64,000 nucleotides of DNA from NCBI RefSeq assembly GCF_016595505.1, contig NZ_JAENIL010000037.1:1-64000 (forward strand). The letters run 5' to 3'. Positions 25,931 to 33,730 of the stretch are shown here, in pieces; positions within the stretch are counted from its first letter, which is position 1, and the number at the start of each line of letters is the position of its first letter. The position numbers and the translations under genes were made by a program. The notes below the pieces were generated by a model, which was not told the origin of the DNA, made no database searches, and saw only the letters and a program-made list of their open reading frames with translations. The stretch comes from Pelagicoccus mobilis. Lineage in GTDB: Bacteria; Verrucomicrobiota; Verrucomicrobiia; Opitutales; Opitutaceae.

Positions 25931-26045
25931 TGACCGAGTTCGCAGGCCTCGTTACAATCAGGTGGCGGGGCTATTCGTACTGGTTGTTTCCCAGTCAAAT
26001 AAGCTAATCCTAGAAGGAACCGGAAACCTGATACTACTTTAAGCC

Positions 26046-27437
26046 ATGCAATTAGAGACGCTCCAGAATGCTTTCTCCGAACAGGAATTGTTCGAGGGGA
26101 AGTCTTGGCGTATGTCGCCGGAGTCTTGGCGGTTGACGCCGGAGATCGTGGCCAAGCTTGAGGAGATTGGTCAGGCGAGTTTGGAGTTTTATCAGGCGCT
26201 CGAGGTGCTGTACCGTCGCTCGTTCGAAGGGAAGAAGCTGCTGCGTAACAAGGAGCTGTACGCTCCGTGGGTGGCGGAATACTTGGATCGCGGAAAGCCC
26301 AAGCCGCTGGTCGACATTTGCCGAAGCAAGGCGAGCAAGGGGGCGCTGCCGCCGGTGATTCGTCCGGACTTGCTGGTGACGCGGGATGGATTCGCCCTTT
26401 CTGAGCTCGATTCCGTTCCCGGGGGCGTGGGGCTTACGGCGTATTTGAATCAACTATACGAGCAGTCCGAGTCGGCGGGCGTGCTGGGAGCGAACGCTCA
26501 GATGGAGGAGGCGTTTTACGGGGCGGTTTCCGCGCTTGCTCCGGGTGAGCGGAATCCGGTGATCGTGATTGCGGTGAGCGAAGAGGCGGGCACCTATAAG
26601 CCGGAAATGGACTGGCTTGCCGAGCGTTTGCAGCGGCGGGGGTACCGCGTATACAGTAAGTGGGTACAGGAGGTTTTTCCGCTGGGTGGCGCTGTCTATT
26701 TCGATGAGGATGGAAGTCCGGAGAAGATCGATGTGATCTATCGTTTTTTCGAGCTGTTTGATTTGCCGAACTTGCCGGAGGCGGAGTTTATCTTTGAAGC
26801 GGTCGAAAAGGAAGAGGTGGCGATGACGCCGCCGGCGAAGCCGTTTTTGGAGGAGAAACTGGGGATGGCGCTTTTCCATCACCATATTCTGGAGGACTTC
26901 TGGAAGGAGAATATTTCGAAGCGTTCCTATAAGGTATTGAAGGGCTTGATACCTCAATCCTGGGTTGTGGATCCGGCTCCTTTGCCGCCGGGAGCGGTTA
27001 TCGATGGCCCGATGGCGCAAGGTAGGCCGCTTCATTCTTGGATGGATCTTGCGGAGGCGAGCCAGAAGGAGCGGAATCTCGTTTTGAAGATTTCCGGTTT
27101 CCACGAGACGGCCTGGGGCTCGCGGAGCGTGGTGATCGGTAACGACGTATCGAGGGACGATTGGACCGAAGCCTTGGAGGAGGCCGTCGAGATGGCTCCT
27201 AGCCATTTGCATGTTTTGCAAGAGTTCAAGAAGTCGGTCCAGCTGAAGCATCCGCTTTATGATGAAGAGGGAGCGGTGTATGAGGCGTCCGGGCGTTTAC
27301 GTCTGAACCCGTACTATTTTACGGATGGCGAGAGCGTTAAGCTTGCGGGGGCATTGGCGACCTTTTGTCCGCCCGACAAGAAGATCATCCATGGCATGGA
27401 GGATGCGGCGATGCTTCCGTGTCGGGTGGTTGAATAG
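26046..27437 (+). CDS. Uncharacterised protein, possibly circularly permuted ATP-grasp
   Basis: 463 aa with no signal peptide. Segments such as 'PPVIRPDLLVTRDGFALSELDSVPGGVGLTAYLNQLY', 'KIDVIYRFFELFDL', 'LVLKISGFHETAWGSRSVVIG' and 'LHVLQEFKKSVQLKHP' resemble circularly permuted ATP-grasp ligases (glutathionylspermidine-synthetase-like), which join an acid to an amine using ATP. The match is by feel only; the metal and ATP residues cannot be assigned with certainty. It stands between prfB (115 bases) and the DUF4384 gene (about 140 bases), all on the plus strand. The N-terminal 100 residues are basic and aromatic-rich. An unknown-function annotation would also be fair. Confidence 0.6.
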   Translation: MQLETLQNAFSEQELFEGKSWRMSPESWRLTPEIVAKLEEIGQASLEFYQALEVLYRRSFEGKKLLRNKELYAPWVAEYLDRGKPKPLVDICRSKASKGALPPVIRPDLLVTRDGFALSELDSVPGGVGLTAYLNQLYEQSESAGVLGANAQMEEAFYGAVSALAPGERNPVIVIAVSEEAGTYKPEMDWLAERLQRRGYRVYSKWVQEVFPLGGAVYFDEDGSPEKIDVIYRFFELFDLPNLPEAEFIFEAVEKEEVAMTPPAKPFLEEKLGMALFHHHILEDFWKENISKRSYKVLKGLIPQSWVVDPAPLPPGAVIDGPMAQGRPLHSWMDLAEASQKERNLVLKISGFHETAWGSRSVVIGNDVSRDDWTEALEEAVEMAPSHLHVLQEFKKSVQLKHPLYDEEGAVYEASGRLRLNPYYFTDGESVKLAGALATFCPPDKKIIHGMEDAAMLPCRVVE

Positions 27438-27577
27438 CTGATACTTGGTAGTTTATTGAGGTTGGCTAGGTGTGAGCCCTAGTGGGTGCTGGTATTGATT
27501 GCTGCCTCGCCTTGCGCATGGGGGCGCTTGGTGTAGTTTTTTTGAGCCTACAAGCTCTTGTAATTCTCTCCAACGCC

Positions 27578-28303
27578 ATGACTGCCGACGCGGACGACAC
27601 ATCCAGCGACAATATTTTGCAGCTGATCGCGAAGAAGATTCGCAGCCAATTTTTGCTGTTTTCGATCGCGATCGCCCTTGTAATTGCCACGTTGATACAG
27701 ACTGCAGGCGTTGATGCGGCGTTGCCGATTGGAGCGGTGCTCTTGGTTTTCTTGGTGGGGGCGCTGGTCTACTCTTTTGTGGAGAAGGACCAAGGTCCGG
27801 CCTCGGAGATCTTGGAGGCGGTACCCGATTCTAGAGGAGCTGAGCTGGGGGTGGAGGTTTGGCTGAGGCATGCCCGAGGAGGACGAGGTGGATCTGAATT
27901 TCGCTTGGGGGATGAAGTGAGGGTTTGTGTGAAGGCGACTCAGGATTGCTATTTGACGCTTCTTAATCTGGCTCCGGATGGGGAGTTGACGATCTTGTTC
28001 CCGAACCGGCACAACCAGAACAATCGTATCCGTGGTGGCGTCGAACATGAGGTGCCCGCGGATGGATACGGGTTTAATATCGTGCTGGAGGAGCCGCTGG
28101 GCGTGGATCAGGTCAAGGCGATCGTCACTGTGGATCCGGCTCCTTTGCTGGAGACGCAGTTTGGGCCGGACGGGGAGTTTTTTAATTCGGTTAAAGCCAC
28201 TGCTGCTCCGAGAGCGATGCGTGTTGTGGCGGCCGAGGTTAAGAAGATGAACGAGCGGAAGTGGGCGGCTGCCTCTTTCCGGTTTGAGGTGAAGCGCAAA
28301 TAG
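27578..28303 (+). CDS. Membrane-anchored DUF4384 protein
   Basis: The frame opens at 27482, but Met 27578 (MTADADDTSSDNILQL) gives a sensible 241 aa protein. Two membrane helices lie near residues 24-42 and 48-67 ('LLFSIAIALVIATLIQTAG' and 'LPIGAVLLVFLVGALVYSF'). The DUF4384 domain follows: 'LGDEVRVCVKATQDCYLTLLNLAPDGELTILFPN', then 'GYGFNIVLEEPLGVDQVKAIVT'. DUF4384 domains are beta-sandwiches often found with caspase-like or protein-kinase genes. It ends 12 bases before the caspase gene, so the two are very likely one operon. The DUF4384 domain probably faces the cytoplasm, where the caspase domain also lies. Confidence 0.85.
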   Translation: MTADADDTSSDNILQLIAKKIRSQFLLFSIAIALVIATLIQTAGVDAALPIGAVLLVFLVGALVYSFVEKDQGPASEILEAVPDSRGAELGVEVWLRHARGGRGGSEFRLGDEVRVCVKATQDCYLTLLNLAPDGELTILFPNRHNQNNRIRGGVEHEVPADGYGFNIVLEEPLGVDQVKAIVTVDPAPLLETQFGPDGEFFNSVKATAAPRAMRVVAAEVKKMNERKWAAASFRFEVKRK

Positions 28304-28315
28304 TCTGTATCAGAT

Positions 28316-29725
28316 ATGTCACGACATGATTCTTTTGCTTTGGTGGTGGGGATAAGCCGTTATCGCGACGAGGCGATCACTCCCCTGAACTATACGAACG
28401 CGGATGCCAAGGCGTTTGCTGACTTATTGACCGACGAAAAGATCTGCGGGGTGCCTAAGGAGAACGTCCGCTTGCTGGTGGACGAGGAGGCGACGTTGTT
28501 TGCGATCAAGGATTCGATAAGCGGTTGGTTGGCGAGCCGAGCGGGAGCCGATTCCACCGCGATCATCTTTTATGCTGGGCATGGGGACGTGGAGCCGGAC
28601 CGGACTCAGACCTCGGCCGATGCCTTGTCGAACTACTTGCTGCCTTACGACGCGAACGCGCAGAATCTCTACGCGTCGGCCTTGTCGAAGGAGGAGTTTC
28701 AAGGGCTGGTGAAAACGGTTCGCTGCAAACGAAGCGTGATTTTGATGGATGCCTGCCATTCTGGCGGGGTCGCTACGGTTGGCAGTCGCAAGATGAGTGT
28801 GGGTTATAGCCGGGACCTTTATTCGAGTTTGGCGGAGGGTGCGGGGAGTACGGTGATCGCGGCGGCGGCCCCGAACCAGTTGTCTTGGGAGGATAAGGAG
28901 TTGGGGCATGGCGTTTTCACGCATCACTTGCTCGAGGCGTTGCGTGGTGGCGCGGATATCGATGGGGATGGACGAATCACCATGACCGAGGTGTTCGAGT
29001 ACCTTAAGAAAAGGGTGCCGGAGACGGCTCGTCGTCTAGGGGGAGCTGAGCAGACGCCGGTGTTCAAGGCCGATATGTCGGAGGACATCGTTTTGACGGT
29101 GAATCCGGAGAGGATCAAGGAATTGACGGAGGCGGCTCTGGCGAAGGCAGATGCGGAGCGGTCCCGAATCAAGGAGATGCGGCGCAAGCTATTCGACTTC
29201 GAGCGGGAGCAACACTTGCCAGCGACAGCCCATAATTTGGCGAATTCGCTCATCGAGCGGTCGAACGATAGTTTGAGCTCGCAGGAGCGAGGGACGCTTG
29301 AGCTGATGAATGCGATGATTGCCGGGCACGTCTCGGTGGAGACGTTTGTGAGGCACTGCGAAACTCATTCCGAGGCAGCGGCGCCGCCGTCAAAACCGGC
29401 TTCTGTTGAGGAAAAGAGGGAAAAGGAAGAGCCGCCGCCAATCGCTTCCGTCGCGGAGACGCAGATTGCCCCGACGGTGCAGGAAGGGGGGCCGCCGGCT
29501 AAGGTTTCCTCGGGATTCAACCTCGCTATGGTGCTGGTTTCGATGCTGGTGCCTCTGGCGGGTTTGATCGTCGGTTTGGTGTACATGGTGCGGAGCGATC
29601 AGGAGGAGAAGAAGGCCGGCAAGAGGTGGGTGATCGTCAGCTGTGTAGCTGGCGTTTGCTGGTTCCTCTTCATGGCTTGCGCGGCGGCATTCAGCGCGGG
29701 CTTGGGCGATCCGTACTATTATTAG
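28316..29725 (+). CDS. Membrane-anchored caspase-family (C14) protease
   Basis: 469 aa. The N-terminal caspase fold starts 'FALVVGISRYRDEAITPL'. The catalytic dyad is His89 in 'FYAGHGD' and Cys147 in 'LMDACHSGG'. An EF-hand-like loop 'DIDGDGRITMTE' (214-225) has Asp at 1, 3 and 5 and Glu at 12, suggesting calcium control as in metacaspases. A helical, charged region with Pro/Glu linkers follows, then two membrane helices near 401-425 and 441-462. Bacterial caspases cut after basic or acidic residues in signalling or cell death. Coupling with the DUF4384 gene 12 bases upstream suggests a two-protein membrane module; the target is unknown. Confidence 0.92.
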   Translation: MSRHDSFALVVGISRYRDEAITPLNYTNADAKAFADLLTDEKICGVPKENVRLLVDEEATLFAIKDSISGWLASRAGADSTAIIFYAGHGDVEPDRTQTSADALSNYLLPYDANAQNLYASALSKEEFQGLVKTVRCKRSVILMDACHSGGVATVGSRKMSVGYSRDLYSSLAEGAGSTVIAAAAPNQLSWEDKELGHGVFTHHLLEALRGGADIDGDGRITMTEVFEYLKKRVPETARRLGGAEQTPVFKADMSEDIVLTVNPERIKELTEAALAKADAERSRIKEMRRKLFDFEREQHLPATAHNLANSLIERSNDSLSSQERGTLELMNAMIAGHVSVETFVRHCETHSEAAAPPSKPASVEEKREKEEPPPIASVAETQIAPTVQEGGPPAKVSSGFNLAMVLVSMLVPLAGLIVGLVYMVRSDQEEKKAGKRWVIVSCVAGVCWFLFMACAAAFSAGLGDPYYY

Positions 29726-29851
29726 CGAGCGAGGGGCGGTGCGGGCGAGGGTGGTTATTCGCAAAGTTGTTCGCGCCTTGTTCTTCGACTTATTCACATT
29801 CGGGGTTTGGGGTTGTCAGCATGAAGGGCCGCCTTTGAATTTCGGCCCTTT

Positions 29852-32800
29852 ATGTATCTCAGTGCCCTCAAAGTTAACGGCTTTAAGAGTTTTGCCGATC
29901 CCACCCACCTGAAGTTCAACCGGGGAGTGACCGCGGTCGTTGGACCGAACGGTTGTGGCAAGAGTAACATCGCCGACTCGATCCGTTGGGTTTTGGGTGA
30001 GCAGAGCGCGAAGGCGTTGCGTGGCGGCAAGATGCAGGACGTGATCTTCGAGGGCTCCGATAAGCGTAAGCCCCTCAATATCTGCGAGGTAGCGATCACC
30101 TTGACCGACTGCGAAAAGGAGCTCGGCAGCGACTTCAATGAAGTGGAGATCGCCCGTAAGGTGCACCGCGATGGTGGCAGCAACTATTTTATCAACGGCA
30201 AGGCCTGCCGCCTGAAGGACATCCAGCGTCTCTTCATGGACACGGGTATCGGCCGGACGTCCTACTCGATCATGGCCCAGGGGCAGATCGACCAGATTCT
30301 CTCTTCGAAGCCGGAGGAGCGCCGGGCGGTTTTCGAGGAAGCGGCCGGTATTTCGAAGTACAAGGCGCAGCGTAAGGAGACGATGAACAAGCTCTCCCAT
30401 GTGGAGACGAATCTCGATCGCGTGACTGATGTTATTGGCGAAATCGGTCGTCAGATCGGCAGCCTCAAGCGTCAGGCGACCAAGGCGATCCGCTACAAGA
30501 AGATCAGCCACAAGCTTCGTTATCTAGACATCGGTCACAGCGCTTACCAGTACCAGACTTTGAGCTCCACGCTCGATACGGTGGATCAGTCCTCCAACGA
30601 GTTGCAGATCGAGGTGGACGAGCTTGCAACCGATCTCGAAAACAAGGAAGGCAGCCTCATCGTTTACAAGGAGGAGCGTCAGACCTTGATCCAGAAGGTC
30701 CAGGATTCGCAACAATCGGTCTTCGATCTGCGCTCCATGAAAGAGCAGGCCAGCAATGCGGCGGATATGGCTCAGATCAAGATTGCCTCGCTCGCCGAAC
30801 GCGTGGAGCAGGCCAATGAGGATATCTCTTCGTTTGAAGTGCAGCTCGGCGAAATCGCCAGCCGTATGGAGGAGCACAATACAGACAAGCAAATGCACTT
30901 GGATGTGTTGGGTAATTCAGACGAGATCTTCCAGGAGCGAAACCGCGATCTCGAGGAAATCGAAGAGCGCCTCCGAGTATCGGAAACACAGATACAACAG
31001 CTCCGTGTTGCCGCTCAAGACGCGGAGCGCGCGGCGTCGCGTTGCCGTGAATCGCTCGCTGCGATCGAGGTAGAGGCGGGTACCAGCCGCAATCGTTTGA
31101 TGCGACTTGAAGAAGAGCTTGCGGAACAAAGCGAAGGCCAATCCGAAGCGACCCAAGCGCTAGAGGACTTCCAGACTCGCCTCGAAGCGACTCGCAACTT
31201 GCAGGAGCAGCTGCAGGTCGATCTCGAAGCGGCCCGTGATGGCGTTTCCGACAAGCGTGATGCGTTTAAGGCGGCTCAGGTCCGTATCCAGGAGATTGAC
31301 CGTGCTGTCGCTCAGAAGTCGGCCCGCGTGAAGCTTCTCCAGCAACTCCAGGAGAAGCTCGAAGGTTATGGCGAAGGGGCCAAGGCTTTGCTCAAGGGGC
31401 GTCTGAAAGGTTCTCTCGAAGGTAAGGCGTTTGACCCGCTTACGAGCGACTTGTCGGTGAAAGACGGATACGGTCCTGCTGTAGAAGCTTTGCTAGGTTC
31501 GGCTATGGAGGCTGTGGCGGTTGATGACGCGGATACTGCGATCGAAATCTTCCAGCAACTTGAAGACGGCAAGATTGGACGCGCGTGCGTCCGATTGAAG
31601 ACAAGTCCAGCTGCCAATATTTCAGCTGGCGCGTTGCCGGATTGGATTAAGCCCGCATCCGAGTATGTTTCCTTGAAGGAAGATGCTAGCCATGACTCGC
31701 TTCGCGCGGTGTTGGCGTCGAGTTTCATCGTCGAAGATATGGCGGCGTTCTTGAAGTGGCGTGAAGGCCAGGCTGACTTCCGTTTCCTTCAGGTGGCTTC
31801 CAAGAAGGGGGAGACCTTGGATGCTCGCGGTCTGGTGACCGGGGGCTTCAAGGGCAAGGTCAAGAACAGCAGTATTCTCCAGCGAGAAGTGGAGTTGAAG
31901 CAGACGCAGAAGGAGCTTGAGGAAGAGCAGAAGGCTCTTGAGGCGGCTCGTGAGGAAGCGGACAAGGTGAACCAAGAGCTCGAAGCGGCGGAAGAGGCTG
32001 TGGAAGGCAAGCGCCATGAGATTTCCGAGGCGAACCGTGAACTTTCCTCTCTGCAGACCGAAGAGCGAAATGCCCAGAAGTTGGTGCAGGAGCAGAAGAT
32101 GCGAGCGGAGCGTTTGGAGCGCGAGCGGGAGCAGCTTGAGGAAGTGCAGGCGGCTTCTACTGAAAAGCTTGAGACGGCTAAGTCTCAATTGAGCCAAGAG
32201 CTCGAGCGGCTCGAGAGCAGCCGTAGGCAGCTTGAAGAGGTCGAGGAGGGGATCGGCGAGATTCGTGAAGAACGTGACGAAAAGCGCGAGAACCTGACCC
32301 AAGCCAAATTCGACCTGCAGGAGAAGAAGCAGAAGCTCGACGTGATCACCCGTGGCGTCGTGGAGATGGAGCAGCGTCGTAATGAGCTGACTCGATTGAT
32401 CGAAACCAAGACGCGAGACATCGAAGGTTGGGAGACGCAGACCGAAGAGCTCAAGAGCGAGATTTCGCAAGCCGAGGAGCGTAGTGGATCCGTGGATGCG
32501 GAGCTTGAGGAGGCTAAGATTCTTGTAAACACGACTCGTGAGTCGCTCACTCAAATCGAGGAAAAAATCGGTGTGCTTGAGCGCGAGCAAAACGAGCTTC
32601 GCATTCGTGTGGATGAGCTGAAGAACAGCTTGAGTGGCCAGCAGGTCCAGATCGCTGAGAAACGTTCGCGTCTTGAGTTTATCCAGGAAGAGATCACTCG
32701 TGAGTACGGGGTGGACCTTTCCAATACGGATTGGAAGTGGAACCTCTGGAAGGCGCGTCAGCCCGTAGAGGATCTGCCGGTCCTCGATGAAGATGAAGAG

Positions 32801-33730
32801 GAGGAGAATGTGACTCCTGCCATCGCTCTTCCGGAAGCGAACGAAGCGGCTTCGGAAGAGGAGACGACCGAAGATGTCGCCGAGACCGAGGAATCTGTCG
32901 AAGCTTCGGAAGAAGGTAAGGAAGGCGATGCTGAAGAAGAGCCTGAATCGGAAGCGGTCGAACCACTCTCCAAGCAACGCGCTCCGACGGAGGAGGAACG
33001 CGAAGAGTTGGAGAAAACCAATTGGACGGCTGTAAAGCGCGAGGTGGAGACGCTTCGCAAGCGTATCCAGAGCATGGGCACTGTAAACACGGACGCGATC
33101 GCCGAGTACGGCGAGCTACGTGAGCGTTACGGTTTCTTGAAGGGGCAATATGACGATTTGATCACTTCGAAGGAAAAGCTCGAAGAGGCAATCAACGAGA
33201 TCAACATCAAGTCCCGCGAGCAGTTCAGCGATACCTTTGCCAAGATCCGCGAAAACTTTAAGCATACCTTCTCGACTCTTTTCCACGGAGGTAAGGCCGA
33301 TCTGCAGCTTATCGAAACGGACGATGTTCTGGAGAGCGGCATCGAGATTGTAGCGCAGCCTCCGGGTACGAAGCTAAAGGGCGTGAGCTTGCTCTCTGGT
33401 GGTCAGAAGACGATGACCGCGGTGGGGCTCTTGTTTGCGATCTACATGGTGAAGCCGTCTCCGTTCTGTTTGCTCGACGAGCTCGACGCTCCGCTGGACG
33501 AATCGAACATCGGGCGTTTCACGACGCTGCTCAAGCAGTTCACCAAGCAGTCGCAGTTCATCATCATCACCCACAACAAGCGTACGATTGCGGCCGCGCA
33601 GGCCATCTACGGCGTGACCATGGAGGAGAAGGGCGTTTCCAAGGTGGTGAGCATGAAGTTCCACAGCGAGCACGACGATCCGGATATGGTTTCTCTCGAT
33701 CTGGAAAAACCTGCCGCTGCGAGCGCGTGA
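29852..33730 (+). CDS. smc: Chromosome partition protein SMC with acidic insertion
   Basis: 1292 aa; bacterial SMCs are usually about 1150-1200. Walker A 'GPNGCGKSN' (31-39), coiled coil, hinge (about 515-670, 'GYGPAVEALLGSAMEAVAVD', 'GLVTGGFKGK'), the returning coil, the ABC signature 'LLSGGQKTMTA', and Walker B 'FCLLDELDAPLDE'. It dimerises, binds DNA and, with ScpAB, folds and separates chromosomes. An extra stretch of about 75 residues (near 970-1045), almost all Glu, Asp, Ala, Ser and Thr, sits late in the returning coil before 'RKRIQSMGTVNTDAIAEY'. It accounts for much of the extra length. No scp genes are adjacent. Confidence 0.96.
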   Translation: MYLSALKVNGFKSFADPTHLKFNRGVTAVVGPNGCGKSNIADSIRWVLGEQSAKALRGGKMQDVIFEGSDKRKPLNICEVAITLTDCEKELGSDFNEVEIARKVHRDGGSNYFINGKACRLKDIQRLFMDTGIGRTSYSIMAQGQIDQILSSKPEERRAVFEEAAGISKYKAQRKETMNKLSHVETNLDRVTDVIGEIGRQIGSLKRQATKAIRYKKISHKLRYLDIGHSAYQYQTLSSTLDTVDQSSNELQIEVDELATDLENKEGSLIVYKEERQTLIQKVQDSQQSVFDLRSMKEQASNAADMAQIKIASLAERVEQANEDISSFEVQLGEIASRMEEHNTDKQMHLDVLGNSDEIFQERNRDLEEIEERLRVSETQIQQLRVAAQDAERAASRCRESLAAIEVEAGTSRNRLMRLEEELAEQSEGQSEATQALEDFQTRLEATRNLQEQLQVDLEAARDGVSDKRDAFKAAQVRIQEIDRAVAQKSARVKLLQQLQEKLEGYGEGAKALLKGRLKGSLEGKAFDPLTSDLSVKDGYGPAVEALLGSAMEAVAVDDADTAIEIFQQLEDGKIGRACVRLKTSPAANISAGALPDWIKPASEYVSLKEDASHDSLRAVLASSFIVEDMAAFLKWREGQADFRFLQVASKKGETLDARGLVTGGFKGKVKNSSILQREVELKQTQKELEEEQKALEAAREEADKVNQELEAAEEAVEGKRHEISEANRELSSLQTEERNAQKLVQEQKMRAERLEREREQLEEVQAASTEKLETAKSQLSQELERLESSRRQLEEVEEGIGEIREERDEKRENLTQAKFDLQEKKQKLDVITRGVVEMEQRRNELTRLIETKTRDIEGWETQTEELKSEISQAEERSGSVDAELEEAKILVNTTRESLTQIEEKIGVLEREQNELRIRVDELKNSLSGQQVQIAEKRSRLEFIQEEITREYGVDLSNTDWKWNLWKARQPVEDLPVLDEDEEEENVTPAIALPEANEAASEEETTEDVAETEESVEASEEGKEGDAEEEPESEAVEPLSKQRAPTEEEREELEKTNWTAVKREVETLRKRIQSMGTVNTDAIAEYGELRERYGFLKGQYDDLITSKEKLEEAINEINIKSREQFSDTFAKIRENFKHTFSTLFHGGKADLQLIETDDVLESGIEIVAQPPGTKLKGVSLLSGGQKTMTAVGLLFAIYMVKPSPFCLLDELDAPLDESNIGRFTTLLKQFTKQSQFIIITHNKRTIAAAQAIYGVTMEEKGVSKVVSMKFHSEHDDPDMVSLDLEKPAAASA

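Noticed and set aside
31622-32977. 451-aa open frame on the minus strand within smc
   Set aside because: It is antisense to the SMC coiled coil. Its Leu-rich, low-complexity translation mirrors Glu/Lys/Gln codons of the real frame and has no domain.
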